A DNA stretch of 64,000 nt from contig NZ_JBFAZP010000010.1 of the NCBI RefSeq assembly GCF_040681875.1, forward strand, positions 186,001 to 250,000. Reading direction: 5' to 3'. The DNA is from Longispora sp040681875. GTDB taxonomy: Bacteria; Actinomycetota; Actinomycetes; Mycobacteriales; Micromonosporaceae. The position numbers and the translations under genes are program-made. The notes beneath the pieces were generated by a model that was given only the letters and a program-made list of their open reading frames with translations, searched no databases and was not told the origin of the DNA. Positions 1 through 8,248 of this stretch are shown here, in pieces (within the stretch, counting starts at the first letter, position 1; the number at the start of each line of letters is the position of its first letter).

Positions 1-69
1 CATGTCCCAGAGTTCGTGCCAGCGCAGAAGTAGCCACGAAATGGCAATGTAGATCCAGTCGAGACTCAC
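1..69 (-). CDS. yidC: YidC membrane insertase, N-terminal fragment
   Basis: Only the first 23 codons are in the window; the gene continues off the left edge. The GTG start overlaps the yidD stop by four bases (GTGA), which suggests translational coupling. The visible peptide begins MSLDWIYIAISWLLLRWHEL, the usual N-terminal hydrophobic segment of actinobacterial YidC. YidC inserts membrane proteins with or without SecYEG. Position after rpmH-rnpA-yidD supports the call. Nothing of the catalytic core can be checked here. Confidence 0.8.
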   Translation of the reverse strand, partial: MSLDWIYIAISWLLLRWHELWDM

Positions 70-326
70 GTCGCGGCTCCAGTCACGTCGCCTGGGTGGC
101 GGTTCGCCGGGGGTACCGGGTCATAACCGCCGGGGTGGAATGGTTGGCAGCGCAGCAGCCGCCGGAGCGTCAGCCAGGCCCCTCGAAGAGCACCGTGCGT
201 GGCCAACGCCTCTAGAGCGTAGGCGCTACAGGACGGGTGGAACCGACAGCGCGCCGGCAGCGCCGGACTCACCCATCGACGGTACGCGACGATAGGAAAC
301 GAGAGCACACGGGCCACGGGTGTCAC
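66..326 (-). CDS. yidD: YidD membrane protein insertion efficiency factor
   Basis: An 86-residue protein of the YidD (DUF37) family, a small membrane-associated factor thought to help YidC-dependent insertion. The family signature is clear: a central CRFHPSCSAYALEAL segment with conserved cysteines, then LLRCQPFHPGGYDPVP. The GTG start overlaps the rnpA stop by four bases and its own stop overlaps the yidC start by four. The rpmH-rnpA-yidD-yidC string is therefore likely one transcript running away from dnaA. Confidence 0.92.
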   Translation of the reverse strand: MTPVARVLSFPIVAYRRWVSPALPARCRFHPSCSAYALEALATHGALRGAWLTLRRLLRCQPFHPGGYDPVPPANRHPGDVTGAAT

Positions 327-706
327 CGCTCACCGCCGCGGTGCCGCCGGGCCCGGGCCGCGGCGAGAGCTTCGTCGAGGTCGGAACCCAGTTGGGCGTA
401 CGAACGGTCCGCCGCCGCCGGCAACGCGCGCACCACGACCGCGTCGTCCGGGCCGAGGAGCCCGAGCCGGTCGCGCATCAGGTGCCGAAGCCGACGTTTG
501 ACCCGGTTTCGCACGACCGCGTTGCCGACCGCCTTGGACACGACAAAGCCCGCCCGGGGAGTGTGTCCCTCCGGGCGGGTTGTCGACTGCTCGGTGGCGG
601 TGCCGGCCAGGTGCACCACGAGGGCGCCCCGGCTCGCACGTCGGCCGCCGCGGACGGTCATGCTGAAGTCGATGCGGCGGCGCAGCCTCGAAGCGGCAGG
701 CAGCAC
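323..706 (-). CDS. rnpA: Ribonuclease P protein component
   Basis: Protein subunit of RNase P, which matures tRNA 5' ends with the catalytic RNA. The family core KAVGNAVVRNRVKRRLRHLM is visible in the middle third. I start at the GTG at 706 (127 residues, MLPAASRLRRR...), which has GGAG about nine bases upstream. A TTG two codons earlier (712) is possible but unlikely. rpmH ends 34 bases upstream, and yidD overlaps the 3' end. Confidence 0.93.
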   Translation of the reverse strand: MLPAASRLRRRIDFSMTVRGGRRASRGALVVHLAGTATEQSTTRPEGHTPRAGFVVSKAVGNAVVRNRVKRRLRHLMRDRLGLLGPDDAVVVRALPAAADRSYAQLGSDLDEALAAARARRHRGGER

Positions 707-740
707 GTTCAACGGCTCCGTATGACCGGGCCTGTGCGGC

Positions 741-878
741 TTAGGCCGACAGAGTGACGCGACCCTTGGCGCGACGCGCCGAGAGGATGGCGCGGCCCGC
801 GCGGGTCCGCATGCGAAGCCGGAACCCGTGGGTCTTCGCGCGCCGGCGGTTGTTCGGCTGGAAGGTGCGCTTGCTCAC
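741..878 (-). CDS. rpmH: 50S ribosomal protein L34
   Basis: A 45-residue basic protein starting at GTG 878, beginning MSKRTFQPNNRRRAKTHGFR and ending with the L34 tail RRAKGRVTLSA. Length and sequence match L34 essentially end to end. It is first in the leftward rpmH-rnpA-yidD-yidC operon and is divergent from dnaA, the standard bacterial arrangement at oriC. Confidence 0.97.
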   Translation of the reverse strand: MSKRTFQPNNRRRAKTHGFRLRMRTRAGRAILSARRAKGRVTLSA

Positions 879-1132
879 GTCACGGTCTCCGTACTCTCAG
901 GTGGTACTCATAAGTCTTCGTGGTGGTCCACGTACGCGGACACGCCGCGTCGTCCACCCTAGCAAAGGGTCGCGGCGGCGACCCTTCAGGGTAGACCTAC
1001 GCCGCCGTGCCGTCCGACACACGAAGCCCGGACACGCCGCGACGGCCGTGACTATCATGCCTGAGTCCTGCGGGGTTGAGGACCTGTGGAAAACTCGCCA
1101 CAGCACGCAATCAACCAGGGGGAGGCGCGGCG
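879..1132. promoter_or_regulatory. rpmH/dnaA divergent promoter region
   Basis: A 254-base gap between the divergent rpmH and dnaA starts that must hold both promoters. A perfect 9-bp hairpin lies at 965-986 (arms AAGGGTCGC and GCGACCCTT, loop GGCG). A DnaA-box-like TGTGGAAAA at 1085-1093, 40 bases before the dnaA GTG, could mediate dnaA autoregulation. I cannot assign -35/-10 elements confidently. Confidence 0.5.
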
Positions 1133-2932
1133 GTGACCGACAATCCGGTCGACCTCGCGAAGGTTTGGACGTCGGCGACCGAAGAGCTCTCCGACGGACT
1201 GATCTCGCCCCAGCAGCGTGCCTACCTCCGGATGACCCGGCTGCGGGCACTCGTGGAGGACACGGCGCTGATCTCCGTGCCGGACACGTTCACCCGCGAC
1301 GCGATCGAGACGAAGCTGCGTCCGGCGATCACCGACGCGCTGTCGCGCAGGCTGGGCCGGCCGATCCAGGTCGCCGTGACCGTCCGGCCCCCGGACCCGG
1401 TCACCACCGACGCGCCGGCTCCGGCACCGCAGCTCGCGCAGCCCCAGCTCGCCCAGCCGCACCCGGCCCCGCCTCAGGTCGAGCGCGACCGGACCCCGAC
1501 TGCCGCCCAGCCCGGCGTGCTGCCGTTCGAGGCCCAGCCCGAGCAGCCCCCGGCCCGGCCGCGCCGGTCCCGCCGGACGGCGGAGCACCCGCCGGCCGAG
1601 CCGCAGCAGCAGTCGACCCAGACGTTCACCCTGCCGGGACTGTCGAACCCGACCGAGTACGACCAGGTGATCGCGAACCACGCGACCGCCGACGCGCTGG
1701 AGGCCGAGCGCAAGGGCGGCACGTCCGCGTACGCCGAGGTCGCGGCGCCCAGGCCCTCCCAGGCGCCGTCGCACGGCAGCGGGGGCAGCGCCCAGGCCGC
1801 CGTGGCCCGCGCGAGCGACCCGGCACGCGGCGAGCAGCCGCATCCGGCCGACTACGTCCGGCGGGGCTCGGCCGGCCGGGACGCCAAGGCGGACAGCGGG
1901 CTGGCCCGGCTGAACCCGAAGTACATGTTCGAGACGTTCGTGATCGGCTCGTCCAACCGGTTCGCGCACGCGGCGTCGGTGGCGGTGTCGGAGTCACCGG
2001 CGAAGGCGTACAACCCGCTGTTCATCTACGGGCACTCCGGGCTGGGCAAGACGCACCTCCTGCACGCCATCGGGCACTACGCGACGACGCTGGGCAACGC
2101 CCGCAGCGTCCGGTACGTGTCGACGGAGGAGTTCACCAACGACTTCATCAACTCGCTGCGGGACGACAAGACGAGTGCGTTCCAGCGCCGGTACCGCGAC
2201 GTGGACATCCTCCTGATCGACGACATCCAGTTCCTGGAGAACCGGGAACGGACCCAGGAGGAGTTCTTCCACACCTTCAACACGCTGCACAACGCGAACA
2301 AGCAGATCGTGATCAGCTCCGACCGGTCCCCCCGGCAGCTGGCGACCCTGGAGGACCGGCTGCGGACCCGCTTCGAGTGGGGCCTGCTCGCCGACATCCA
2401 GCCGCCGGACCTGGAGACCCGGATCGCGATCCTGCAGAAGAAGGCCGCGCAGGAGCGGCTGTTCGCGCCGCCGGAGGTGCTGGAGTTCATCGCCTCCCAG
2501 ATCTCCTCGTCGATCCGCGAGCTGGAGGGTGCCCTGATCCGGGTCACCGCGTTCGCGAGCCTGAACCGCACGTCGGTGGAGCTGTCGCTGGCCCAGGAGG
2601 TCCTGCGGGACCTGATCCCGGTCGGCGAGGCCGCGGAGCTCACGGCGGACCAGATCATGCAGGAGACCGCCGAGTACTTCGGGGTCACGATGGAGGACCT
2701 CCGGGGCCACTCGCGCTCCCGGCTCCTGGTCGGCGCCCGCCAGGTCGCCATGTACCTGTGCCGCGAGCTGACGGACCTCTCCCTGCCCCGGATCGGGGCC
2801 GCGTTCGGCGGGCGGGACCACACCACGGTCATGCACGCGGACCGCAAGATCCGTCAGCAGATGGCCGAGCGGCGTTCGCTTTACAACCAGATCGCCGAGC
2901 TGACCAACCGGATCAAGCTCCAGGCTCCCTGA
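1133..2932 (+). CDS. dnaA: Chromosomal replication initiator DnaA
   Basis: AAA+ initiator that binds DnaA boxes at oriC and melts the origin. I start at GTG 1133, seven bases after a strong GGAGG (1121-1125), giving 599 residues. Domain I is about residues 1-90 (VDLAKVWTSATEEL). Domain II is a long Pro/Ala/Gln-rich linker (about 90-255), as is typical of mycelial actinomycetes. Domain III has Walker A GHSGLGKT (300-307) and Walker B LLIDDIQF (about 358-366). Domain IV ends with the box-recognition motif GRDHTTVMHADRKI near residue 560. The adjacent box cluster is its target. Confidence 0.98.
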   Translation: MTDNPVDLAKVWTSATEELSDGLISPQQRAYLRMTRLRALVEDTALISVPDTFTRDAIETKLRPAITDALSRRLGRPIQVAVTVRPPDPVTTDAPAPAPQLAQPQLAQPHPAPPQVERDRTPTAAQPGVLPFEAQPEQPPARPRRSRRTAEHPPAEPQQQSTQTFTLPGLSNPTEYDQVIANHATADALEAERKGGTSAYAEVAAPRPSQAPSHGSGGSAQAAVARASDPARGEQPHPADYVRRGSAGRDAKADSGLARLNPKYMFETFVIGSSNRFAHAASVAVSESPAKAYNPLFIYGHSGLGKTHLLHAIGHYATTLGNARSVRYVSTEEFTNDFINSLRDDKTSAFQRRYRDVDILLIDDIQFLENRERTQEEFFHTFNTLHNANKQIVISSDRSPRQLATLEDRLRTRFEWGLLADIQPPDLETRIAILQKKAAQERLFAPPEVLEFIASQISSSIRELEGALIRVTAFASLNRTSVELSLAQEVLRDLIPVGEAAELTADQIMQETAEYFGVTMEDLRGHSRSRLLVGARQVAMYLCRELTDLSLPRIGAAFGGRDHTTVMHADRKIRQQMAERRSLYNQIAELTNRIKLQAP

Positions 2933-3431
2933 TGTCCCCGGCACTCCGCGGGGCATCGAACTCCGCGACTCCATCCATGATCACCTATCTAGTCGCGTTC
3001 GCGCCTCCACAGCCTGTGGATAACTCTGTGGATATACCTGTGGACGACCTGTGGATAACGTCCTGTTCCTGTGGACAACGGCCCAAGATCTGTGGATATC
3101 CCTGTGGACGGGGTTATCCACAGTTTGTGCAAAACCCTGTGGATATCCTGTGGATAACTAGGCTCTGCCTGTGGACAGGATGTGGACAACTTTGGGCCTG
3201 TGGAAAACTAGGGCAGTTACCCACAGCTGCGTCCACAGGTTGTCCACAGGGTATCGACGGTGTTCACCTGCGGAAACGACGGTTATCCACAGTATCCACA
3301 GGACCGATTACTACGACTGTTAGTTCTTAGAAAGAAAGAAAAGATCAATAACAGGCTGGGGAAACCTGTGGAGAAGCGTTCTCCTCGACACCGCAGCCAA
3401 GTAATCTACAAAGCTCGATGAAGGGGGCAGC
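2933..3431. other. oriC: Chromosomal replication origin oriC
   Basis: A 499-base gene-free stretch between dnaA and dnaN. I count about 20 DnaA boxes or near-boxes between 3015 and 3375. Perfect TGTGGATAA or TGTGGACAA boxes lie at 3015, 3050, 3070, 3149 and 3181. Perfect TTATCCACA or TTGTCCACA boxes lie at 3114, 3240 and 3283. Variants lie at 3027, 3039, 3091, 3103, 3138, 3170, 3199, 3217, 3292 and 3367. Before 3210 nearly all point right (3114 is the exception); from 3217 to 3300 they point left. Many forward boxes are 11-12 or about 20-21 bases apart, close to helical phase. An A/T-rich purine tract at 3320-3353, between the reverse boxes and dnaN, is the likely unwinding element. Confidence 0.95.
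3320..3353. other. Candidate DNA unwinding element of oriC
   Basis: An A/T-rich purine run (TTAGTTCTTAGAAAGAAAGA and onward) directly next to the reverse-oriented box block, the most A/T-rich stretch of the origin. In bacterial origins the unwinding element sits beside the box array. The assignment rests on position and composition only. Confidence 0.5.
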
Positions 3432-4574
3432 ATGAAGTTCCGGGTGGAGCGAGACGCGTTCGCCGACGCGGTGGCGTGGACGGCCAAGAGCCTGCCGAAC
3501 CGACCGCCGGTGCCGGTGCTCGCCGGAGTGCTGCTGCGGGTCGCGGACGGGCACCTGACGGTCTCGGGCTTCGACTACGAGGTGTCGAGCCAGGTGCGGG
3601 TCCTGGTGAACGCGGAGTCCGACGGCGTGACGCTGGTGTCTGGTCGGCTACTCGCGGAGATCACCAAGTCGCTGCCGAACAAGCCGGTCGACCTCGCCGC
3701 CGTGGGTTCGCACCTGGAGCTCACGTGCGGCAGCGCGCGCTTCACTCTGCCGACGATGCCCGTCGAGGACTACCCCACGCTCCCTGAGATGCCCCCTACG
3801 GCCGGTCAGATCGACGCTGCGGCCTTCGCAGCCGCTGTCGCACAGGTCGCCATAGCCGCGGGCCGTGACGACACCCTGCCGATGATGACGGGCGTCCGGC
3901 TCGAGTTCGAGGGCGAGACGCTCACGATGCTCACCACCGACCGGTTCCGGCTGGCGCTGCGCGAGCTCACCTGGAACCCGGGCGAGCCCGGCGCGAGCTT
4001 CCAGGCGCTGGTGCCGGCCCGCACGCTCGCGGACACCGCCAAGACCCTCGGCCCGCTCGGCGGCAACGTCACGATCGCGCTGGCGGCCGACGGCGTCGGC
4101 GAGGGCATGATCGGCTTCGCGGGCGAGGGCCGCCGGGCCACCAGCCGGCTGCTCGACGGGGACTACCCGAAGCTGCGCTCGCTGTTCCCGGACTCGTACA
4201 ACGCGCAGGCCCGGGTCAAGGCCTCCTCGCTCGTCGAGGTCGTCAAGCGTGTCGCCCTGGTCGCCGAGCGGTCCACCCCCGTGCGGCTCAGCTTCAGCGA
4301 GGACGGCCTGGTCGTCGAGGCCGGCGGCACGGAGGACGCGCGGGCCAGCGAGGCGCTGGACTGCGAGTACACCGGCGAGCCGATGACGATCGCGTTCAAC
4401 CACCAGTTCCTGCTCGACGGCCTGTCGGTGCTCGACGCGCCGATGGCGGTGCTGTCGTTCACCAACGCGATGAAGCCGGCCGTGCTGTCGGCGGGCACCG
4501 AGGACTCGAACGGCGACGCCGACGCCAAGGCCGCGTACCGGTACCTGCTGATGCCGATCCGCCTGAACAGCTGA
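3432..4574 (+). CDS. dnaN: DNA polymerase III sliding clamp (beta subunit)
   Basis: The 380-residue beta clamp, which dimerises around DNA and tethers PolIII and other partners. It begins MKFRVERDAFADAVAWTAKS and ends with the C-terminal motif YLLMPIRLNS that forms part of the partner-binding pocket. The ATG at 3432 follows AAGGGGG. Length is normal for actinobacteria. It lies directly after oriC, and a strong hairpin follows the stop. Confidence 0.97.
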   Translation: MKFRVERDAFADAVAWTAKSLPNRPPVPVLAGVLLRVADGHLTVSGFDYEVSSQVRVLVNAESDGVTLVSGRLLAEITKSLPNKPVDLAAVGSHLELTCGSARFTLPTMPVEDYPTLPEMPPTAGQIDAAAFAAAVAQVAIAAGRDDTLPMMTGVRLEFEGETLTMLTTDRFRLALRELTWNPGEPGASFQALVPARTLADTAKTLGPLGGNVTIALAADGVGEGMIGFAGEGRRATSRLLDGDYPKLRSLFPDSYNAQARVKASSLVEVVKRVALVAERSTPVRLSFSEDGLVVEAGGTEDARASEALDCEYTGEPMTIAFNHQFLLDGLSVLDAPMAVLSFTNAMKPAVLSAGTEDSNGDADAKAAYRYLLMPIRLNS

Positions 4575-4581
4575 TCATGCT

Positions 4582-4610
4582 CCGGGCGCGGGGCACGGTC
4601 CCGCGCCCGG
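4582..4610 (+). terminator. Hairpin terminator after dnaN
   Basis: A perfect 11-bp stem (CCGGGCGCGGG and CCCGCGCCCGG) with a 7-base loop, eight bases after the dnaN stop. There is no U-tract, which is common for GC-rich actinomycete terminators. Confidence 0.6.
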
Positions 4611-4722
4611 GTCACGCGCCGCCCGGGCCGCGTCGCGCACCGGGCGGCCGATCAGCCGGGCCGGGCACCTCTCCCGTGGGGCCACGCTAGGCTCTGCGTA
4701 GACCACGCGAAAAGGGGCGGAC

Positions 4723-5598
4723 ATGCAGCTCGGGCTCGTCGGACTCGGGAAAATGGGCGGCAACATGCGCGAGCGGTTGCGCCGCGCGGGGCACGAGGTG
4801 GTCGGCTACGACCGCAACCCGGAGGTCTCCGACGTCGCGAGCCTGGCCGAGCTGGTCGAGAAGCTGGCCGCCCCCCGTGCCGTCTGGGTGATGGTCCCGG
4901 CCGGCGCCCCGACCCACGACACGGTCGTCGAGCTGGGTGAACTCCTCGGCGAGGGCGACATCGTCATCGACGGCGGCAACTCCCGCTTCACCGACGACGA
5001 GGCGAACGCGGCGTACCTGGCCCCCAAGGGCGTCGGGTACGTGGACGCGGGGGTCTCCGGTGGCGTCTGGGGCCTGCAGAACGGCTACGCGCTGATGGTC
5101 GGCGGGGCCGACGCGGACGTGGCCCGGCTGATGCCGATCTTCGAATCGCTCAAGCCCGAGGGCGAGTACGGGTTCGTGCACGCCGGCAAGGTGGGCGCCG
5201 GCCACTACGCGAAGATGGTGCACAACGGCATCGAGTACGGGCTGATGCACGCCTACGCCGAGGGCTACGAGCTGCTGGAGGCCAGCGAGCACGTGACCAA
5301 CGTGCCGGAGGTCTTCAAGTCCTGGAAAGAGGGCACGGTCGTCCGGTCCTGGCTGCTGGACCTGCTGGTCAACGCCCTCGAAGAGGACCCGCAGCTGGCC
5401 GGGATCAAGGGCTACGCGGCGGACTCCGGCGAGGGCCGCTGGACGGTCGAGGAGGCCATCCGGCTCGGCGTCCCGCTGCACGTGATCACCGCGTCGCTGT
5501 TCGCCCGGTTCGCCTCCCGCCAGGACGACTCGCCGGCGATGAAGGCCGTCGCCGCGCTGCGCAACCAGTTCGGCGGCCACGCCGTCAAGACGAACTAG
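4723..5598 (+). CDS. gnd: 6-phosphogluconate dehydrogenase (decarboxylating), short form
   Basis: Oxidises 6-phosphogluconate to ribulose 5-phosphate in the pentose phosphate pathway. At 291 residues it is the short class often annotated GnD/GntZ-like (about 300 residues), not the 470-residue E. coli type. The Rossmann motif is GLGKMGGNM at the N-terminus, followed by DGGNSRFTDD and the substrate signature GVSGGVWGLQNGYALMVGG. A short gnd between dnaN and recF is a familiar actinobacterial oriC arrangement. recF starts two bases after the stop, so they are probably co-transcribed. Confidence 0.93.
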   Translation: MQLGLVGLGKMGGNMRERLRRAGHEVVGYDRNPEVSDVASLAELVEKLAAPRAVWVMVPAGAPTHDTVVELGELLGEGDIVIDGGNSRFTDDEANAAYLAPKGVGYVDAGVSGGVWGLQNGYALMVGGADADVARLMPIFESLKPEGEYGFVHAGKVGAGHYAKMVHNGIEYGLMHAYAEGYELLEASEHVTNVPEVFKSWKEGTVVRSWLLDLLVNALEEDPQLAGIKGYAADSGEGRWTVEEAIRLGVPLHVITASLFARFASRQDDSPAMKAVAALRNQFGGHAVKTN

Positions 5599-5600
5599 CC

Positions 5601-6731
5601 GTGTACGCCCGCCACCTCGAGCTCGTCGACTTCCGCAGCTACGAGAAGCTGTCGATCGAGCTCGAGGCCGGGCCGAGCGTCTTCGTCGGCCCCAACGGCC
5701 AGGGCAAGACCAACCTGCTCGAGGCGCTCGGCTATGTCGCCACCCTCGGCAGCCACCGGGTCGCCACGGACGCGCCGCTGGTCCGGGCCGGGTCCGACCG
5801 GGCCGTGGTGCGCACCGCGATCGTGCACGACGGCCGGGAGCTCCTGGTCGAGCTGGAGATCGTCCCGGGCAAGGCCAACCGGGCCAGGCTGAACCGCGCG
5901 CCGGCCAGCAGACCGCGCGACATCCTCGGCGCCCTGCGGATGGTGCTCTTCGCCCCGGAGGACCTTTCGCTGGTACGGGGGGACCCGGGTGAGCGCCGGG
6001 GTTTCCTCGACGAGCTCCTGGTGGCCCGCCAGCCCCGGTACGCGGGGGTGCGCGCCGACTACGACCGGGTCGTCAAGCAGCGCAACGCGTTGCTCCGCAC
6101 GGCGTACCTGTCGCGGAAGACCGGGGCCGGCTCGCGGGACCTGTCCACCCTGGACGTGTGGGACAACCATCTCGCCCAGCACGGGGCGGAGCTGCTCGCC
6201 GGCCGGTTGGAGCTGGTCACGGCGTTGCGCCAGCCCGTCGAGGACGCCTACAACGCGGTGAGCCAGGGCAAGGGCACCGCGCTCATCGAGTACCAGTCGA
6301 GTCTGGGTGAGGATCTTCCGGGTTCCGACCGGGGGCTCCTGACGGCCCGGCTGCTCGACGCGCTCGCACAGGCCCGGGGCCAGGAGATCGAGCGCGGCGT
6401 GACCCTGGTCGGCCCGCACCGCGACGAACTGCGACTCCAACTCGGCGACCTGCCCGTGAAGGGCTACGCGAGCCACGGCGAGTGCTGGTCCTACGCCCTC
6501 GGCATGCGCCTGGCGAGCTTCGAACTGCTCCGCTCGGAGGGCATCGAGCCGGTGCTGGCCCTGGACGACGTGTTCGCCGAGCTGGACACCTCCCGGCGGG
6601 ACCGGCTGGCCGAGCTGGTCGCCAGCGCCGGCCAGACCCTCGTGACCTGCGCGGTCGCCGGGGACGTCCCGCCGGCGCTCCAGGGGGCGCGCTACGACGT
6701 GGCCGGCGGGGAGGTGCGCCGTGTGCTGTGA
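5601..6731 (+). CDS. recF: DNA replication and repair protein RecF
   Basis: A 376-residue SMC-like ATPase that loads RecA at gaps with RecO and RecR. It starts at GTG 5601 two bases after gnd. It begins with MYARHLELVDFRSYEKL and the Walker A segment GPNGQGKTNLLEAL. A family block VGPHRDEL lies in the middle, and the Walker B/D-loop region LALDDVFAELDTSRR lies near the C-terminus. Length is standard. The downstream DUF721 gene starts at or just after its stop. Confidence 0.96.
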   Translation: MYARHLELVDFRSYEKLSIELEAGPSVFVGPNGQGKTNLLEALGYVATLGSHRVATDAPLVRAGSDRAVVRTAIVHDGRELLVELEIVPGKANRARLNRAPASRPRDILGALRMVLFAPEDLSLVRGDPGERRGFLDELLVARQPRYAGVRADYDRVVKQRNALLRTAYLSRKTGAGSRDLSTLDVWDNHLAQHGAELLAGRLELVTALRQPVEDAYNAVSQGKGTALIEYQSSLGEDLPGSDRGLLTARLLDALAQARGQEIERGVTLVGPHRDELRLQLGDLPVKGYASHGECWSYALGMRLASFELLRSEGIEPVLALDDVFAELDTSRRDRLAELVASAGQTLVTCAVAGDVPPALQGARYDVAGGEVRRVL

Positions 6732-6781
6732 CCAGCCCTCGCCGCGCGCGTGGCGCGACATCGCGGACGTCGAGGTGCGTC

Positions 6782-7375
6782 GTGCCCGCTGACGAGACGG
6801 CCCGGCCCGACCGCCGGCATCCGGTGACCCCGGGCCAGCCCGCCGCCGCGCCACCACCGGCCGCGAAGCCGGCCGGCGAGCCGCTCCGGGGCCCCGACCT
6901 GGCCCGGGCGGCCCTGGAGGCGGCCCAGAAACGCACGGCGGAGCGGCGCGCGACCCGCAAGCCGCCGGGCGCGCTGGAACGCCGCAAGCGCGGCTACAGC
7001 GGCCCGGGCCCCGACCCCCGCGACCCGCAGCTGATCGGCGCGCTCCTCGGCAAACTGATCAAGGACCGGGGCTGGCAGAAGCCGAACGCCGAGGCCAAGG
7101 TCTTCGGCTCCTGGGAGAAGGTCGTCGGCCCGGACATCGCGGCGCACTGCCGGCCGGTCAAGCTCGACGACGGCGAACTGACCGTCGAGGCGGAGTCCAC
7201 GGCGTGGGCCACCCAGCTCCGGCTGATGACGGCCCGGCTGCTCGCCCAGATCGCCAAGGAGATCGGGCACAACGTCGTCAAGCGGCTGAACATCCACGGG
7301 CCGAGCACCGGCCGGGGCTACCAGGGCCCGCGCTGGGTACGGGACCGGCCGGGGCCGCGCGACCAGTACGAGTGA
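6782..7375 (+). CDS. DUF721 (DciA-like) family protein
   Basis: The family found between recF and gyrB in actinobacteria (M. tuberculosis Rv0004 position). DUF721 includes DciA, a helicase-loading partner of DnaB in many bacteria. The conserved domain is the C-terminal half: LIGALLGKLIKDRGWQ...VFGSWEKVVGPDIAAHCRP...LTVEAESTAWATQLR. The N-terminal third is Pro/Ala-rich and basic. I choose GTG 6782 (GAGG six bases upstream, 197 residues). An in-frame GTG at 6728 overlapping the recF stop (GTGA) would add 18 residues. A DciA-type loading role is inferred from family and position. Confidence 0.85.
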   Translation: MPADETARPDRRHPVTPGQPAAAPPPAAKPAGEPLRGPDLARAALEAAQKRTAERRATRKPPGALERRKRGYSGPGPDPRDPQLIGALLGKLIKDRGWQKPNAEAKVFGSWEKVVGPDIAAHCRPVKLDDGELTVEAESTAWATQLRLMTARLLAQIAKEIGHNVVKRLNIHGPSTGRGYQGPRWVRDRPGPRDQYE

Positions 7376-7408
7376 CGCCGGCTTGACACCGGCCACATCC
7401 TGGACGCT

Positions 7409-7888
7409 ATGAGCATCATCGGCATCCTCGTGCTGTTCGTGATCCTGTTCGCCGTCGTCGCGGCGCTCGGGGCGGTGGTCGCGGCCCTCGTCGCGGCCTC
7501 GAAGAAGTCCTCCGGCGGTCAGCCGGGCGGCTACCGGCAGTCCCCGGGCTACCCGAACACGCTCTACCCGCAGCACGGCTCCGCGCCGCACGGCGACCCG
7601 AACCAGAACCAGGCCGCCGTGCCGTACTACGACCCGGCCGTGGGGTACAACCCCGGTGGTCCCCAGGTGGACTACACCGCCCAGCCGGCGGACGTCGGTT
7701 CGTGGCAGGAACGTCCCGCGCAGGACGTCGGCTCCTGGCAGGAGCGCCCCGCGCAGGATGTCGGCTCGTGGTCCGACTCGGGGTCGTCGTCCAGCTCGTC
7801 GGACTCGGGTTCGTCCTCGTCGTCGGACTCCGGATCGTCCTCCTCGTCGGATTCCTCGTCCTCGTCGTCCAGCTCGTCGAGCGAATGA
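7409..7888 (+). CDS. Single-pass membrane protein with Ser/Asp-rich repeat tail
   Basis: A 159-residue protein I do not recognise. Residues 1-31 form one hydrophobic segment (MSIIGILVLFVILFAVVAAL...), followed by a Gly/Pro/Tyr-rich region. The motif DVGSWQERPAQ then occurs twice in tandem plus a third partial copy (about residues 95-120). The last 40 residues are almost only serine with scattered aspartate, ending in Glu. The tail is encoded by near-repetitive TCG/TCC/AGC codons that could slip. It is probably a surface-exposed or disordered tail on a membrane anchor. Function unknown. Confidence 0.7.
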   Translation: MSIIGILVLFVILFAVVAALGAVVAALVAASKKSSGGQPGGYRQSPGYPNTLYPQHGSAPHGDPNQNQAAVPYYDPAVGYNPGGPQVDYTAQPADVGSWQERPAQDVGSWQERPAQDVGSWSDSGSSSSSSDSGSSSSSDSGSSSSSDSSSSSSSSSSE

Positions 7889-8248
7889 CCCCAGCTCGTC
7901 GAGTGACTGACGGCGCGCTCTGGGTTACGCGTACAAAATCGGATTTAGGGTTCTTAAATAACTAAAAACCCTCAGTGGGAGTGTCGCGGGTGTCATTATC
8001 GGCCCCTGGGCAGACTCCGACCCGAGCAACCTGGTCCGCGTGGGGGGATGCCAACCTGGGTCAGTTCCGGGCCCTACGGCGACTTGAGGGCGTCTGGTGC
8101 ATGTTCTGTCGGTGGGGCGCAGTAGGATTACTGCGAAGCAGCCGATCAGATCCGCGCGTACGGGCGTCGGGGGTGCCCAGCGCCCTGACTTGACGCCGTG
8201 CCCGTGCCGACCTGCCGCCCCCGACCGGGGCGGAGAAAGCGACCAAGG
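7889..8248. promoter_or_regulatory. gyrB upstream region
   Basis: A 360-base gap. An A/T-rich island (7930-7972) contains an imperfect hairpin (arms AGGGTT at 7947-7952 and AACCCT at 7967-7972, 14-base loop) that may end the preceding gene or act in gyrB control. A TAGGAT resembling a -10 box lies at 8123-8128, but no matching -35 is visible. I see no further gene here. Confidence 0.4.

Noticed and set aside
754..3330. An 858-codon open frame across rpmH, dnaA and oriC
   Set aside because: It lies out of frame over dnaA and through the origin, encodes Arg/Pro/Gly-rich low-complexity sequence and arises from GC-rich codon bias. dnaA in the real frame has all family motifs.
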